Below are positions 6,801-12,997 of a DNA stretch of 14,905 nt, piece by piece. This DNA comes from JACDAN01 sp035535195. GTDB lineage: Bacteria > Actinomycetota > Thermoleophilia > Gaiellales > Gaiellaceae. Location: the NCBI GenBank assembly GCA_035535195.1, contig DATLQK010000091.1, positions 1 through 14,905 on the forward strand, read 5' to 3'. Position 1 is the stretch's first letter; each line of letters begins with the position of its first letter. The position numbers and the translations under genes were made by a program. Below the pieces are notes generated by a model that was not told where the DNA came from, searched no databases, and worked only from the letters and a program-made list of their open reading frames with translations.

Positions 6801-8884
6801 CCCCAGGTGTTCGAGTTCAGGCGGATTGCGTAATGCGAGGGGTCACCGTCGAACGCGAACCCGCCGGCGACGCTCAGGTCGAGCCGCGCGCCCGTTACGT
6901 GCACGCCCGCCGGTAGGGCGGAAAGGTTGAAGCGCAGCAGCCCGTACGCCGGGCCCGGGCCGTCGCCGCAGTAGGTGCTCGCGCCGGCGTGGACGTCAAA
7001 CGTTGTCGCCGCGCCGTGGGCCGTGTCGGGGTCGCCGGCGCGCACGAAGGTGTCCGCGACCGGCTCCAGCGTGATGACCTGCTCAGCAGGGCGGCTGCCC
7101 CAGTCCGGGAAGGAGTTCCGCTGCCCACCGGCCGCGTCAGTCAGCCGAAGCTTCGCCGTTCCGTCGCCGCGCGCCGTCCAGAGGTTGAACGTCTGCCCGC
7201 CCGCGTCGCGGGTAAAGACGATGTGGCTTCCGTCGGGCGACCAGGAGGGATCGGCGTCGTAGATCGAGGCGCTCGTGACGTTGACCGTGTTGCCGCCCCC
7301 GGTGTCCATCGTCCAGACGGACGTGAACGTGCCCCGGTCGCTGACGAAGGCGATCCGCGCCCCGTCCGGCGAGTAGTCCGGGTCGGTGTCGAGGCCGGGG
7401 CTGCTCGCGGTGAGGTTGATCTGGCCGGTCCCGTTGGCGAGCATCGTGAAGACGTCCCGATTCCCAGTGCGGTCGGAATCGAATGCGATCCTCGAGCCGT
7501 TGGGGCTCCAGGCGGCGCTGACATCGTTCCCGGCCACGTTCGTGAGATTCGTTTGGCCGGTGCCGTCGGCGTTCATCACCCAGATGTCGTAGTTGCCGCT
7601 GCGGTTGCTCTCGAAGGCGATCTTCGTCCCGTCGGGCGACCAGGCGGGCGCACCGTTCGAGCCGAGGGAGGTGAGCGCCTGCTTGTTCGTGCCCTCGTTC
7701 GACATGACCCAGATCTGGCTCCCGCTCTGCCAGGCCACGAGCGTGCCGTCCGGCGAGAGCGTCGGCCGGGTGTCGACGGCCGCGGAGTTGGTCAGTCGCG
7801 TCACGTTCGTCCCGTCGGCGTTCATCCGGTAGATCTCGGAGTTGCCGTCGCGCGTGGACTCGAACACGATCCGGCTCGGCGCCGGGTTGTCGACGGTGAC
7901 CCCGTTTCCGACCTGCCTCGTGTTCCCGGCGGCGTCGTGGGCGATGGCGTACACCGTGGCGTCCAGCACCGCGGTGTTCGGGACCTGGGTGCTGTCGAAG
8001 GTCGCCGTGTAGGGCGGATCAGTGTCGGTGCCCAGTGGGTGGGTCGTGTTCTCGCTGCCGTCGAAGTACTCGAAGTCGACAGCCGTCACGCCGACGTTGT
8101 CGGAGGCGTTGGCGGCGACCGAGACGGTGCCTCGCAGCACCGATCCGGCCGAGGGAACGGTTACGCTGACGGTGGGCTCGACGACGTCGCCGGCGACGAG
8201 GAAGAGGTCGGCCCAGTTGTTGCTTGGGTCGAGCAAGTCGGGGCCGGGCGCGTTGACGAAGGAGCCGGGGCCGCGTGTGTACTGGAAGTCCACGCCGAGC
8301 GTCGCCGGCACCGATACGCAGAGGTCGTGCTCCAGGTCCGACGAGCAAAGCGGGTGTCGGATCTCGAAAGTCACCTGGCCTTCTGAGGCCGTGCCCTGGG
8401 AGATGGTCTCCGTGGTCCCGCCGTCGGACTCATCGTTGTAGTGGCTCGCGCCGCCCGACCCACCGGGGTTGAAGAAGTAGTCCTGCGCGCCGAGGGTGGA
8501 CGAGAGCCAGGCGTCGTCGCCCAGCTCCTTAACGCCGTCGTGGTCGTTGTCGAAGAACACGTCGAACTGCGGCGTGAAAGTGGCGGACGGGTCCTGGATC
8601 ACGACGCCGACGTAGAGATCGGTCGCGGTGTGCACGAAACGAACGGTGCCGTTGCCGAGCGAGGGGAAGACCACGTTGTACGGCTTGGCGTCGGCCCACT
8701 CCGACGCGCTGATCACACCGTCGACCGTCGGGGCCGGCCCCGAGGCCGATCCGGCGCGGAACGTCCCGCCGCCGTGTGCCTGCGCAACCGCCGGCGCAGC
8801 GCAGGCCGCAATGACACCGACTGTGCATGCAACCATGCATCGTGACGTCTTTCCGGACTGGGCGAGCCGACGGCTGAGCCGCAT
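818..8884 (-). CDS. Giant secreted caspase-fold (C25/gingipain-like) peptidase with two TolB propellers and PLGDT repeats
   Basis: I chose the ATG at 8882-8884 (2,688 residues) over the ATG at 8932. It is preceded by GGAAAGGG and begins a compact signal peptide (M-R-L-S-R-R, core about 17-33, cleavage near A-V-A-Q-A36). The 16 codons above it have AT-rich third positions unlike the gene. Domains, numbered from this start: CBM9/DOMON-like (50-234, opening A-P-T-V-D-G); Ig-like (237-332); TolB/PD40 propeller with repeated SPDG blades (336-596); DNRLRE-like (601-826); PLGDT block 1 (869-901); LGD-rich linker; PLGDT block 2 (1034-1133); 15-residue repeats (1165-1242); beta-sandwich (about 1259-1369); PPC domain opening E-P-N-N-D (1374-1533); C25-like peptidase (about 1558-1959) with G-H1823-A-D-H and M-G-C1857-H-A-G matching the clan CD His and Cys; unassigned (1974-2134); Ig-like modules (2142-2416); second PD40 propeller (2420-2677). 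There is no LPXTG motif or C-terminal membrane anchor, so it is probably released. Export, propellers and the His/Cys dyad are seen; proteolysis is inferred. TGA stop at 818-820. Confidence 0.9.
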   Translation of the reverse strand: MRLSRRLAQSGKTSRCMVACTVGVIAACAAPAVAQAHGGGTFRAGSASGPAPTVDGVISASEWADAKPYNVVFPSLGNGTVRFVHTATDLYVGVVIQDPSATFTPQFDVFFDNDHDGVKELGDDAWLSSTLGAQDYFFNPGGSGGASHYNDESDGGTTETISQGTASEGQVTFEIRHPLCSSDLEHDLCVSVPATLGVDFQYTRGPGSFVNAPGPDLLDPSNNWADLFLVAGDVVEPTVSVTVPSAGSVLRGTVSVAANASDNVGVTAVDFEYFDGSENTTHPLGTDTDPPYTATFDSTQVPNTAVLDATVYAIAHDAAGNTRQVGNGVTVDNPAPSRIVFESTRDGNSEIYRMNADGTNVTRLTNSAAVDTRPTLSPDGTLVAWQSGSQIWVMSNEGTNKQALTSLGSNGAPAWSPDGTKIAFESNRSGNYDIWVMNADGTGQTNLTNVAGNDVSAAWSPNGSRIAFDSDRTGNRDVFTMLANGTGQINLTASSPGLDTDPDYSPDGARIAFVSDRGTFTSVWTMDTGGGNTVNVTSASIYDADPSWSPDGSHIVFTRDAGGQTFNLWTARGDGTAKLRLTDAAGGQRNSFPDWGSRPAEQVITLEPVADTFVRAGDPDTAHGAATTFDVHAGASTYCGDGPGPAYGLLRFNLSALPAGVHVTGARLDLSVAGGFAFDGDPSHYAIRLNSNTWGESVTWNSRPADGIVPGPVGPPFGEPTINGTPLSSSTDVLGIGNAFNNNCSTNSGGPPARSFISPSNRPDNFVNAVGGAAGGNLSIEVWSQACGTPTTVPCQNGQTQQAYFVRYYSREAAANLRPKLVVTYTSSVDVNSFTATPVDPKAGLAEIAQADVPPSVLLSQTSTTGSTPLGDTPLGDTPLGDTPLGDTPLGDTPLGDTSLGLAGLLAELRTVPLTSLPLLREGGWPAVIAPTPLGARAFQNVSLGDVFALSPRPAVLDGQGTDDITLGDLDFSQSALGDVVSIAYALGNGVTLSELSGAFTNGALDPDLRNWCTVTATTCNTTGILALGLRGAPLGDTPLGDTPLGDTPLGDTPLGDTPLGDTPLGDTPLGDTPLGDTPLGDTPLSDTPLGDTPLGDTDVSRAPLGDTPLGDTPLGDTDLTRHPLGDTPLGDTQVATLDNCTAIFVTCPSGGTISQHFNELRPDATIADLVEALANASLLPPNAITVAQLLAVLQPPSDFTVAQVAAIFTAASGVTLADLVASLPNPNDFTLNDLVLVALRAGAQWERIDLNQPALARVTTGGGELVLSANVAVHGASRLTFTVDLPHGWTTTDTGSIVVGGATEALEVVNVVSTPDGGTRRTLRTPFPVDGELSFSLQEVKPGITLGPATASLAVAAADGTPATAPAKAVDVQETLEPNNDPATAPLLGPGKLYVSYLTSAADTDFFRVNVPATAGTRTTIRLSHLPKDYDLVVYGRQGTTPLVAPGGAPPLETPVLGDSGVPVTHLNDALPAETLDDLALLSGRPVLGVSAFRTTEDEAVVAISDGTPGDYIIQVTGYNHASSVQPYMLRVESEAPRLAPTCQPRYPDLAPAFAPPRPGINLASIPADADTLFLANGPQLGKGSGAGALDWFSTATTNLTRLRATGHPGALVRLEDDTAVAGAYAAWNAQPCSTALANAVVRAITDAVRTIRTARPSVRNIVLVGNDTALPFARLDDLTTVANEAGYASTFQRSDDLYGSLFEHRVLSDDPYATTDPIPYLQRQLFVPQLAVGRLVESSAQITGALTRFLDFNGRLDPTSARTSGYDFLQDGANGVAAAFAGIVGAQQPATNPALIGNLWTSGTLAGALSTTTGLIGMNGHADHQRLQPAAGSALFTATNLPASLQRAVIFSMGCHAGLSASDASVAGAAATDWAQTFSDKGAAAYAGNLGYGYGDTIAVAYSEALNVRLAQGLRQGLPIGEALASAKQGYLANLGLVGVYDEKAMSELALYGLPMWSLGTAAPPTTPTLPAGVTQLTTDPDPITGLMVDHYRSQPTLTRTDRTTAEPKGSYWTGPSGLQVTHLRPLEPKVEFDVASDAHGILITGLQSTDSPNIDPIYARPLVDSSTNEPELPFADVAFPAKIQTLVSQQTRTGPRNTAVLVHGQFFSNASKDAAGDGNQRLFNRVDLDVLRSSGTDRAAPRFDSIGAVVVPGTDGTVSFSVDVVDLPIRPESAADVKRVLVAFRDETSQAWRFLDLGHGAGATWGGNAPVSGTSVEFFVQAVDRFGNVAVTTNKARLFAGAPPVPPSGTGVTPSIDPPLGGTETATGWFKPSAVLTVQAADGVAVSTSVDGGPLTPFSGQRTITGDGLHIVRVRGSNGYEATLLAPVDTQGPSVFLDQPGPTVPLNGRIPLAFRCSDAASGIASCVAKVDGVEQVNGFPVPSSQLDSTHTITVTATDRAGNVTPPQSFTYTVRTRGIVYSSTATGSGDIYVLPPDAGQTTTPTRLTATSFPEADPVWSPDSRRIAFASNRTGTWQIYLMDADGTDVSLLNTGAGDATEPAWSPDGNRIAFVSTRKKNPDIWVVNLNGSGLQQLTTDTKLDVAPTWSPAAANQIMWSNGPGGQLDIWKMQPNGNGKTRVTTTEDLNTDAAWGSGGTIAFARRAKGGSRFEIWTMLATGAQMKRIIISNVRNDTQPSWMQDGRIVFATDRDDERDYDLFRATLVNGVWQTPVRVTNAPGDDRAPNG
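5153..5392 (-). repeat. Array of 15-residue T-[IVL]-x-[DQ]-[LV] repeats in the giant protein
   Basis: Directly after PLGDT block 2 the protein carries five related units: TIADLVEAL, TVAQLLAVL, TVAQVAAIF, TLADLVASL and TLNDLVLVAL. Their threonines are 20, 15, 15 and 15 residues apart, so all spacings are multiples of five. The units look amphipathic and helical, with P/N/S/G-rich turns between them. The T-L-A-D-L core resembles the L-G-D core of the neighbouring pentapeptides. Confidence 0.6.
5486..5785 (-). repeat. PLGDT pentapeptide block 2 (20 pentapeptides)
   Basis: This is a 300-base, strictly in-frame tandem array of 15-base units coding for P-L-G-D-T. The order is thirteen units (one reads PLSDT), then DVSRA, three units, DLTRH and two units. 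The two odd pentapeptides keep the five-residue phase. Third positions vary between units (for example gtgtcgccgagcggg versus gtgtcgcccaggggc), so the protein repeat is older than the latest DNA duplications, although several adjacent units are identical. The five-residue period, with Leu at the centre and Thr two residues earlier, fits a pentapeptide-repeat beta-helix. A pair of C-x6-C motifs flanks the block. Confidence 0.9.
6182..6280 (-). repeat. PLGDT pentapeptide block 1
   Basis: Six consecutive P-L-G-D-T units, then S-L-G, in one 99-base in-frame run just after the DNRLRE-like domain. At DNA level the 15-base units are nearly identical (agcggggtatcgccg type), more uniform than in block 2, which suggests recent expansion. 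About 400 bases of degenerate LGD-containing sequence (SLGDV, TLGDL, ALGDV) separate it from block 2. Confidence 0.9.
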
Positions 8885-8888
8885 GGAC

Positions 8889-8909
8889 CCTTTCCGCAGT
8901 CTGGAAAGG
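8889..8909 (-). promoter_or_regulatory. Hairpin enclosing the ribosome binding site of the giant gene
   Basis: Read on the minus strand, CCTTTCC (8909-8903), a seven-base loop (AGACTGC) and GGAAAGG (8895-8889) form a perfect 7-bp stem. The 3' arm is the purine-rich ribosome binding site just before the ATG at 8884. If transcribed, the stem would hide the site, and a ligand, protein or temperature change could open it. The structure is seen in the sequence; a regulatory role is inferred. The loop and arms do not match any riboswitch class I recognise. Confidence 0.45.
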
Positions 8910-8945
8910 CGTTCAGTAACGAAACGCCCCATACCCCAGCGCCCG

Positions 8946-8974
8946 ACACTAGACCCCGCCAGAGACGATTACAA
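8946..8974 (-). promoter_or_regulatory. Candidate promoter of the giant secreted gene
   Basis: On the minus strand TTGTAA (8974-8969) and TAGTGT (8951-8946) are separated by 17 bases. The -35 matches consensus at four of six positions and the -10 fits the actinobacterial TAnnnT pattern. Transcription would begin near 8939 and give a leader of about 55 bases to the ATG at 8884, containing the hairpin over the ribosome binding site. With the alternative ATG at 8932 the message would be nearly leaderless. Confidence 0.35.
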
Positions 8975-8980
8975 GAGCTT

Positions 8981-8996
8981 CACCGAAATTCCGGTG
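8981..8996. promoter_or_regulatory. Imperfect palindrome between the divergent giant and cyclase genes
   Basis: CACCGAAATTCCGGTG is a 16-base palindrome with one mismatched pair. It sits just upstream of the candidate -35 of the minus-strand gene and about 38 bases before the plus-strand cyclase start. The half-motif CCGGTG recurs at 9015-9020. It could be an operator serving both divergent genes; no regulator is encoded nearby. Confidence 0.22.
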
Positions 8997-9033
8997 GCGG
9001 AAAGGTTGCCCGAACCGGTGCAATGCTTTAGGC

Positions 9034-12000
9034 GTGTCCGAGTCGATCACCGCACTCCGCAGCGGGCTCAGCCCGTACCTGCCTCGGCTCGTACGCGGCT
9101 GGAGCCTCGAGCCCGACGCGCCGAGAGCGCGGACGCTGGACGGCTCGCTCGTCTCCGTCGACATCTCGGGCTTCACCGCGCTCTCCGAACAGCTGGCGCA
9201 GAAGGGGCGGGAAGGGGCCGAGGAGCTCGTCCGAACGATCTCGGACGTGTTCGCGAGGCTGATCGGCGCCGCCGAGCGGCACGGCGGCGATGTCCTGAAG
9301 TTCCGCGGCGACGCGCTCCTGCTGCTGTTCGTGGGCGAGTCGCACCCGGCGCGGGCCTGCGGCGCCGCCTCCGACATGCAGTGGATGATCGGTGAGATCG
9401 GGGCGGCCCCCGGCTCGACGGGCGGCGTCGAGCTCCGGATGTCGGCGGGCGTCCACAGCGGGCCCGTCCACACTTTCCTGACCGAGTGCCCGTTCCGTGA
9501 GCTCCTGATCGGTGGGCCCGCCGCCACACGGGTCTTCGAGCTCGAGGATCTGGCGGAGGCCACGGAGATCGTCGTCAGCGCGGAAACCGCTGCGGCCGTC
9601 GATCCGGCCTGGCTCGTCGAGGACCGTGACGGCGCCCACCTGCTCCGGCGGCTCGAGCCCTCCTCCAGCCTCGTCCCGCCGCCGCCGGACGTTCCGGGCG
9701 AGCGGCTCGAGGAGTACGTCCCGCCCTCGCTCCGCGACCACCTCGCGATCGCAAGCGGGGAGGCGGAGCACCGCTACGTCTCGGTCGCGTTCCTCAAGCT
9801 CACGGGCGTGGACGACCTGCTCGGCGACCGTGGGCCCGAAGGCGTCCTCGAGCGGCTCGACGAGCTCGCCGCCGCCGTCGACGGCGCCTGCGAGACGTAC
9901 GGAGTGACCTGGCTCGAGTCCGACATCGACGTCGGCGCCGTGAAGCTCTACCTGACCGCGGGCGCGCCGTCGAGCACTGGCGACGACGCGGAGGGGATGC
10001 TCCGCGCGGTGCGGGAGATCATCGACGGCTGCCCGGGCGCGCCGCTCCGGGCAGGCGTCCACCGCGGCCACGTCTTCACCGGGGACATCGGCTCTGAGAG
10101 CAGGCGGACGTACGCGGTCATGGGCGACACCGTCAACCTGGCCGCCCGTCTGACGTCGCGCGCGGGGGACGGCGAGATCCTCGCGACGGCGGATGTGCTC
10201 GACGCCGCGCGAACGCTCTACGCGAGTGACCGCGAGCCGCTGCTCGTCAAGGGCAAGGAGCGCGCTATCACGGCCCACCACGTCGGCCGGCCGACGGGCA
10301 CGCGCGAGCCGGCGCCCGGCGACGAGATGCCGCTCGTGGGGCGCGACCGGGAGGTGGCTGCGCTCGCCGAGGCGCTGAATACGGCGCGCATGCGGCAGTT
10401 CTCCCTGCTCGAGCTCTCTGGCGAGCCGGGCATGGGCAAGTCCCGCCTCGTCGCGGTCGCCCGCACCCACGCGCTCGGGTTCGCCCAGGTGAACCTCCTC
10501 GGCGAGCAGTACGCCCGCACCGTGCCCTACGGGGCCTGGCGGAGCCCGTTGCGCCAGCTGGTCGGGATTACCCCGGAGAGCTCCCGCGAGGAGGCCGGGG
10601 CGCAGCTCGGCGCCTTCGTCGGCACGACGATGCCGGACCTCGCCCCCTGGCTGCCACTGCTCGCGATCCCGTTCGACGCCGAGGCTGCGGCGACGCCGGA
10701 CGTGGAGATGCTCGACGCGGAGCAGAGCCGTCACCGGCTGCAGGCGACGGTCACGACGTTCCTCGAGCGGATGTTGATGATGCCCACGCTGATCGTCGTC
10801 GAGGATGCGCACTGGCTCGACGACGCCTCCCGCCTGCTTCTCCGGTACGTCGCCGCCTCCCAGACTCCGCGCCCCTGGTTCCTGCTCGTGACGACTCGGC
10901 CGGTCGGCGATTCGCTCGTCGAGCCCGGTGGGCAGGGAGAGCGTTTCGAGCTCGCCGCGCTCGACGTCGACAGCGCGGCGCAGCTCGCGCTGGCCGTCGC
11001 GGCCGAGCACGCGCTCACGGAGCAGGAGGTGGAGGACATCGCCTTCCGAGCGGCCGGCAACCCGCTGTTCCTCCGGGAGCTCGTGTCCGCCGCACGCGCC
11101 GGCGAGGCCGGTGATCTCCCCGAGTCCGTGGAGATGCTGCTCACGACCCGGATCGACACGCTGGCTCCGGCCGACCGGATGCTGCTGCGGTACGCGGCCG
11201 TCGTGGGGCCGACGTTCGGGCTCGACCTCGTCGGGGAGATCCTCGGCGACGACGTCCCCGGCGCGGAAGAGCCGGAGCGTTGGGAAGGGCTCTCGGAGTT
11301 CGTCCAGGCGGTGAGCGACGGCGGCTTCGCCTTCCGCCACGACCTGCTCCGGGAGACGGCCTATGCGGGCCTGTCGTACCGCCGCCGCCGGCAGATGCAC
11401 GGCAGGGTGGGGCTCGCGCTGGAGCGGCGTGCCGCTGGCCGCGCCGACGAGGAGGCGTCGATCCTGTCCCTCCACTTCCTCGAAGCGGGAGACGGCGAGC
11501 GGGCCTGGGGCTATTCCGTCGCCGCCGCCGAGCGGGCGGCGGCCGGGTTCGCGAACGTCGTCGCCGCGGAGCTGTACGAGCGGGCACTGGCCGCGGCGGA
11601 GCTCCGTTCGGTCGACGTTGCCGAGCGCGCCCGGGTCCTGGAGTCACTCGGGGACGTGCGTGAGCGCTTCGCGGCGTACGAACCGGCGCGGGAGGCATAC
11701 GCGCAGGCGCGCGACCTCGCCGACGCGGGGCTCGACCGCGCACGTTTGATCGCGCGGGTCGCGCACTGCCTCGACCGCGAGGGCCGCTACGTCGAGGCCG
11801 TCGACGCCTTTGCCGAGGCACGGCAGCTCCTCGACGGCGAGGAGGAGGACGCCGTCAAGCTCGAGCTGCTCGCGACGATCGAGATTGGGCTCGCGAGCGT
11901 CGCCTACCGCCGGGCCGTCTACCCCGATGCGATCGCGCACGCGACTGCGGCCGCCGAGCTCTCCGAGCGGGCAGGGCTCTCGGACCTGCTCTCGCACGCG

Positions 12001-12831
12001 CTCCTCGTGGCCGGGCTGGCGCAGACGGATCTGGGACAGTCCGACGCCGTCCCGCTCTTCGACCGCTCGATCGCGATCAGCGAGGAGCACGGCCTGCACC
12101 GCATCCGCGGCTCCGCGCTCAACAACCTGGGCATCCACTACTACACCGAGGGGCGCTGGGACGAGGCGGTCGAGTCCTACCGCGCAAGCCGTGAGGCGAA
12201 GCTTCACGCTGGCGATCCCCTCGGCGCTGCAGTGCAGGAGAACAACGTCGCAGAGGTGCTCTCCGATCAGGGCCGCCTCGACGAGGCGGAGGCGCTCTTC
12301 CTGAACATGGTGCGGGTCAGCCGCGCCGCCCGGTTCCCGATCGGCGCGGCGCTCGGCACGAGCAACCTGGGCCGGTTGGCCGCGCGTGACGGCCGCTTCG
12401 CGGATGCCCACCGGCTGCTGGACGAGGCGGCAGGCACGTTCGCCGCGATCGATGCAGGCCGCTACGTCAACGAGACGAACGCGCGCCGCGCCGAGTGCCT
12501 CGTCCTCGAAGGCCGCTACGCCGAGGCGCTCGAGGTCGCGCTCGCGCTCGTCGCGGCGGCCCGCGAGACGCCGTTCGGCGGCCTGGAAGCGCTCGTCGAG
12601 CGCACGATCGGGCTGGCGCTCCACCAGGCCAGGAAGCCCGATGAGGGCAATCCGCACCTGCGGGAGAGCCTCCGGATCGCCCGGGATCTCCGCGCGGTCT
12701 ACGAGGAGGCGCTGACGCTGCGCGCCCTCGCCGACACGAAGGCCCCGGACGCGGAGGCGCTCCGCGCCGAGAGCGACGCGATCCTCGAGCGCCTCGGCGT
12801 CGTCTCCGTGCCGAAGATCCCGCTGCCCTAA
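9034..12831 (+). CDS. Class III adenylate/guanylate cyclase, tandem catalytic domains, with STAND ATPase and TPR tail
   Basis: 1,265 residues; GTG start at 9034 with only a weak AGG upstream, possibly leaderless; TAA stop at 12829-12831. Cyclase domain 1 (about 35-205) has V-D43-I-S-G-F-T and K89-F-R-G-D93, the metal aspartates and substrate-type lysine, but lacks the N-x3-R motif (it reads GPAATR166). Domain 2 (about 245-415) lacks the first metal Asp (F-L-K-L-T-G) and the K-x-x-G-D motif, but keeps G-D365-T-V-N368-L-A-A-R372. Together they could build one active site, as in mammalian soluble adenylyl cyclase, which also continues into an NTPase and repeats. The ATPase (about 433-690) has Walker A G463-EPGMGKS470 and Walker B LIVVED591. 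A winged-helix-like stretch (about 695-800) precedes TPRs (about 840-1235). No membrane segment is visible, so it is probably a cytoplasmic signalling switch making cAMP or cGMP. The nucleotide and the input signal are not determined. Confidence 0.93.
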   Translation: MSESITALRSGLSPYLPRLVRGWSLEPDAPRARTLDGSLVSVDISGFTALSEQLAQKGREGAEELVRTISDVFARLIGAAERHGGDVLKFRGDALLLLFVGESHPARACGAASDMQWMIGEIGAAPGSTGGVELRMSAGVHSGPVHTFLTECPFRELLIGGPAATRVFELEDLAEATEIVVSAETAAAVDPAWLVEDRDGAHLLRRLEPSSSLVPPPPDVPGERLEEYVPPSLRDHLAIASGEAEHRYVSVAFLKLTGVDDLLGDRGPEGVLERLDELAAAVDGACETYGVTWLESDIDVGAVKLYLTAGAPSSTGDDAEGMLRAVREIIDGCPGAPLRAGVHRGHVFTGDIGSESRRTYAVMGDTVNLAARLTSRAGDGEILATADVLDAARTLYASDREPLLVKGKERAITAHHVGRPTGTREPAPGDEMPLVGRDREVAALAEALNTARMRQFSLLELSGEPGMGKSRLVAVARTHALGFAQVNLLGEQYARTVPYGAWRSPLRQLVGITPESSREEAGAQLGAFVGTTMPDLAPWLPLLAIPFDAEAAATPDVEMLDAEQSRHRLQATVTTFLERMLMMPTLIVVEDAHWLDDASRLLLRYVAASQTPRPWFLLVTTRPVGDSLVEPGGQGERFELAALDVDSAAQLALAVAAEHALTEQEVEDIAFRAAGNPLFLRELVSAARAGEAGDLPESVEMLLTTRIDTLAPADRMLLRYAAVVGPTFGLDLVGEILGDDVPGAEEPERWEGLSEFVQAVSDGGFAFRHDLLRETAYAGLSYRRRRQMHGRVGLALERRAAGRADEEASILSLHFLEAGDGERAWGYSVAAAERAAAGFANVVAAELYERALAAAELRSVDVAERARVLESLGDVRERFAAYEPAREAYAQARDLADAGLDRARLIARVAHCLDREGRYVEAVDAFAEARQLLDGEEEDAVKLELLATIEIGLASVAYRRAVYPDAIAHATAAAELSERAGLSDLLSHALLVAGLAQTDLGQSDAVPLFDRSIAISEEHGLHRIRGSALNNLGIHYYTEGRWDEAVESYRASREAKLHAGDPLGAAVQENNVAEVLSDQGRLDEAEALFLNMVRVSRAARFPIGAALGTSNLGRLAARDGRFADAHRLLDEAAGTFAAIDAGRYVNETNARRAECLVLEGRYAEALEVALALVAAARETPFGGLEALVERTIGLALHQARKPDEGNPHLRESLRIARDLRAVYEEALTLRALADTKAPDAEALRAESDAILERLGVVSVPKIPLP

Positions 12832-12997
12832 GGAGGGTTTGGCGCAATACAGCCTGTGCCGCAGGGCCGCGCTGCTCGCCCCGCGGACGGCGTCCTCAGT
12901 CGCGCCCGTATCTCATTCGATACGGGCGCTCCCTGCGTCCTTGCCTCGGAACGACCATCGCACCCCCGCGACGAGCGGTATCACGCCAAACCCTCCT
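12831..12997. repeat. Inverted repeat framing the gap between convergent genes
   Basis: AGGAGGGTTTGGCG at 12831-12844 has its exact reverse complement at 12984-12997. With mismatches the arms extend to 12853 and 12975 (20 of 23 positions). The left arm starts in the TAA of the cyclase gene and the right arm overlaps the TAG of the methyltransferase gene, so each gene ends in stop codon plus this element. The interior holds the hairpin at 12902-12929 and no convincing reading frame, tRNA or transposase. It could be a small palindromic element with terminal inverted repeats or a long-range bidirectional terminator. I see no clear target-site duplication. Confidence 0.6.
12902..12929. terminator. 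Hairpin between convergent genes, likely bidirectional terminator
   Basis: GCGCCCGTATC, a six-base loop (TCATTC) and GATACGGGCGC form a perfect 11-bp stem roughly midway between the two convergent stop codons. There is no T-run on either side, which is common in high-GC actinobacteria. Symmetry and location suggest it can stop transcription from both sides. Confidence 0.6.

Noticed and set aside
6989..8386. Open frame of 465 codons on the plus strand, opposite the giant gene
   Set aside because: It is low in recognisable content and Arg/Val/Gly-rich, and it lies over well-defined propeller and CBM9-like coding sequence on the other strand.
8885..8932. Upstream ATG at 8932 as the true start of the giant protein
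   Set aside because: The ribosome binding site is weak, codons between 8932 and 8885 have unusually AT-rich third positions, and the stretch forms the hairpin. The ATG at 8884 gives a normal signal peptide. Not excluded if the message is leaderless.
8933..9033. Cyclic di-nucleotide riboswitch in the leader of the giant gene or cyclase gene
   Set aside because: I looked for the conserved GEMM core motifs on both strands and found none; only an imperfect palindrome and the ribosome-site hairpin are present.
9028..11475. Long open frame of 815 codons on the minus strand, opposite the cyclase gene
   Set aside because: It is Arg/Glu/Val-rich with no domain or motif. The plus-strand frame has clear cyclase and Walker motifs; such antisense frames are expected at this GC content.
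12832..12995. tRNA, small protein or riboswitch in the gap between convergent genes
   Set aside because: No cloverleaf, CCA end or anticodon arm is seen, and no short frame with start and ribosome binding site continues across the central hairpin.
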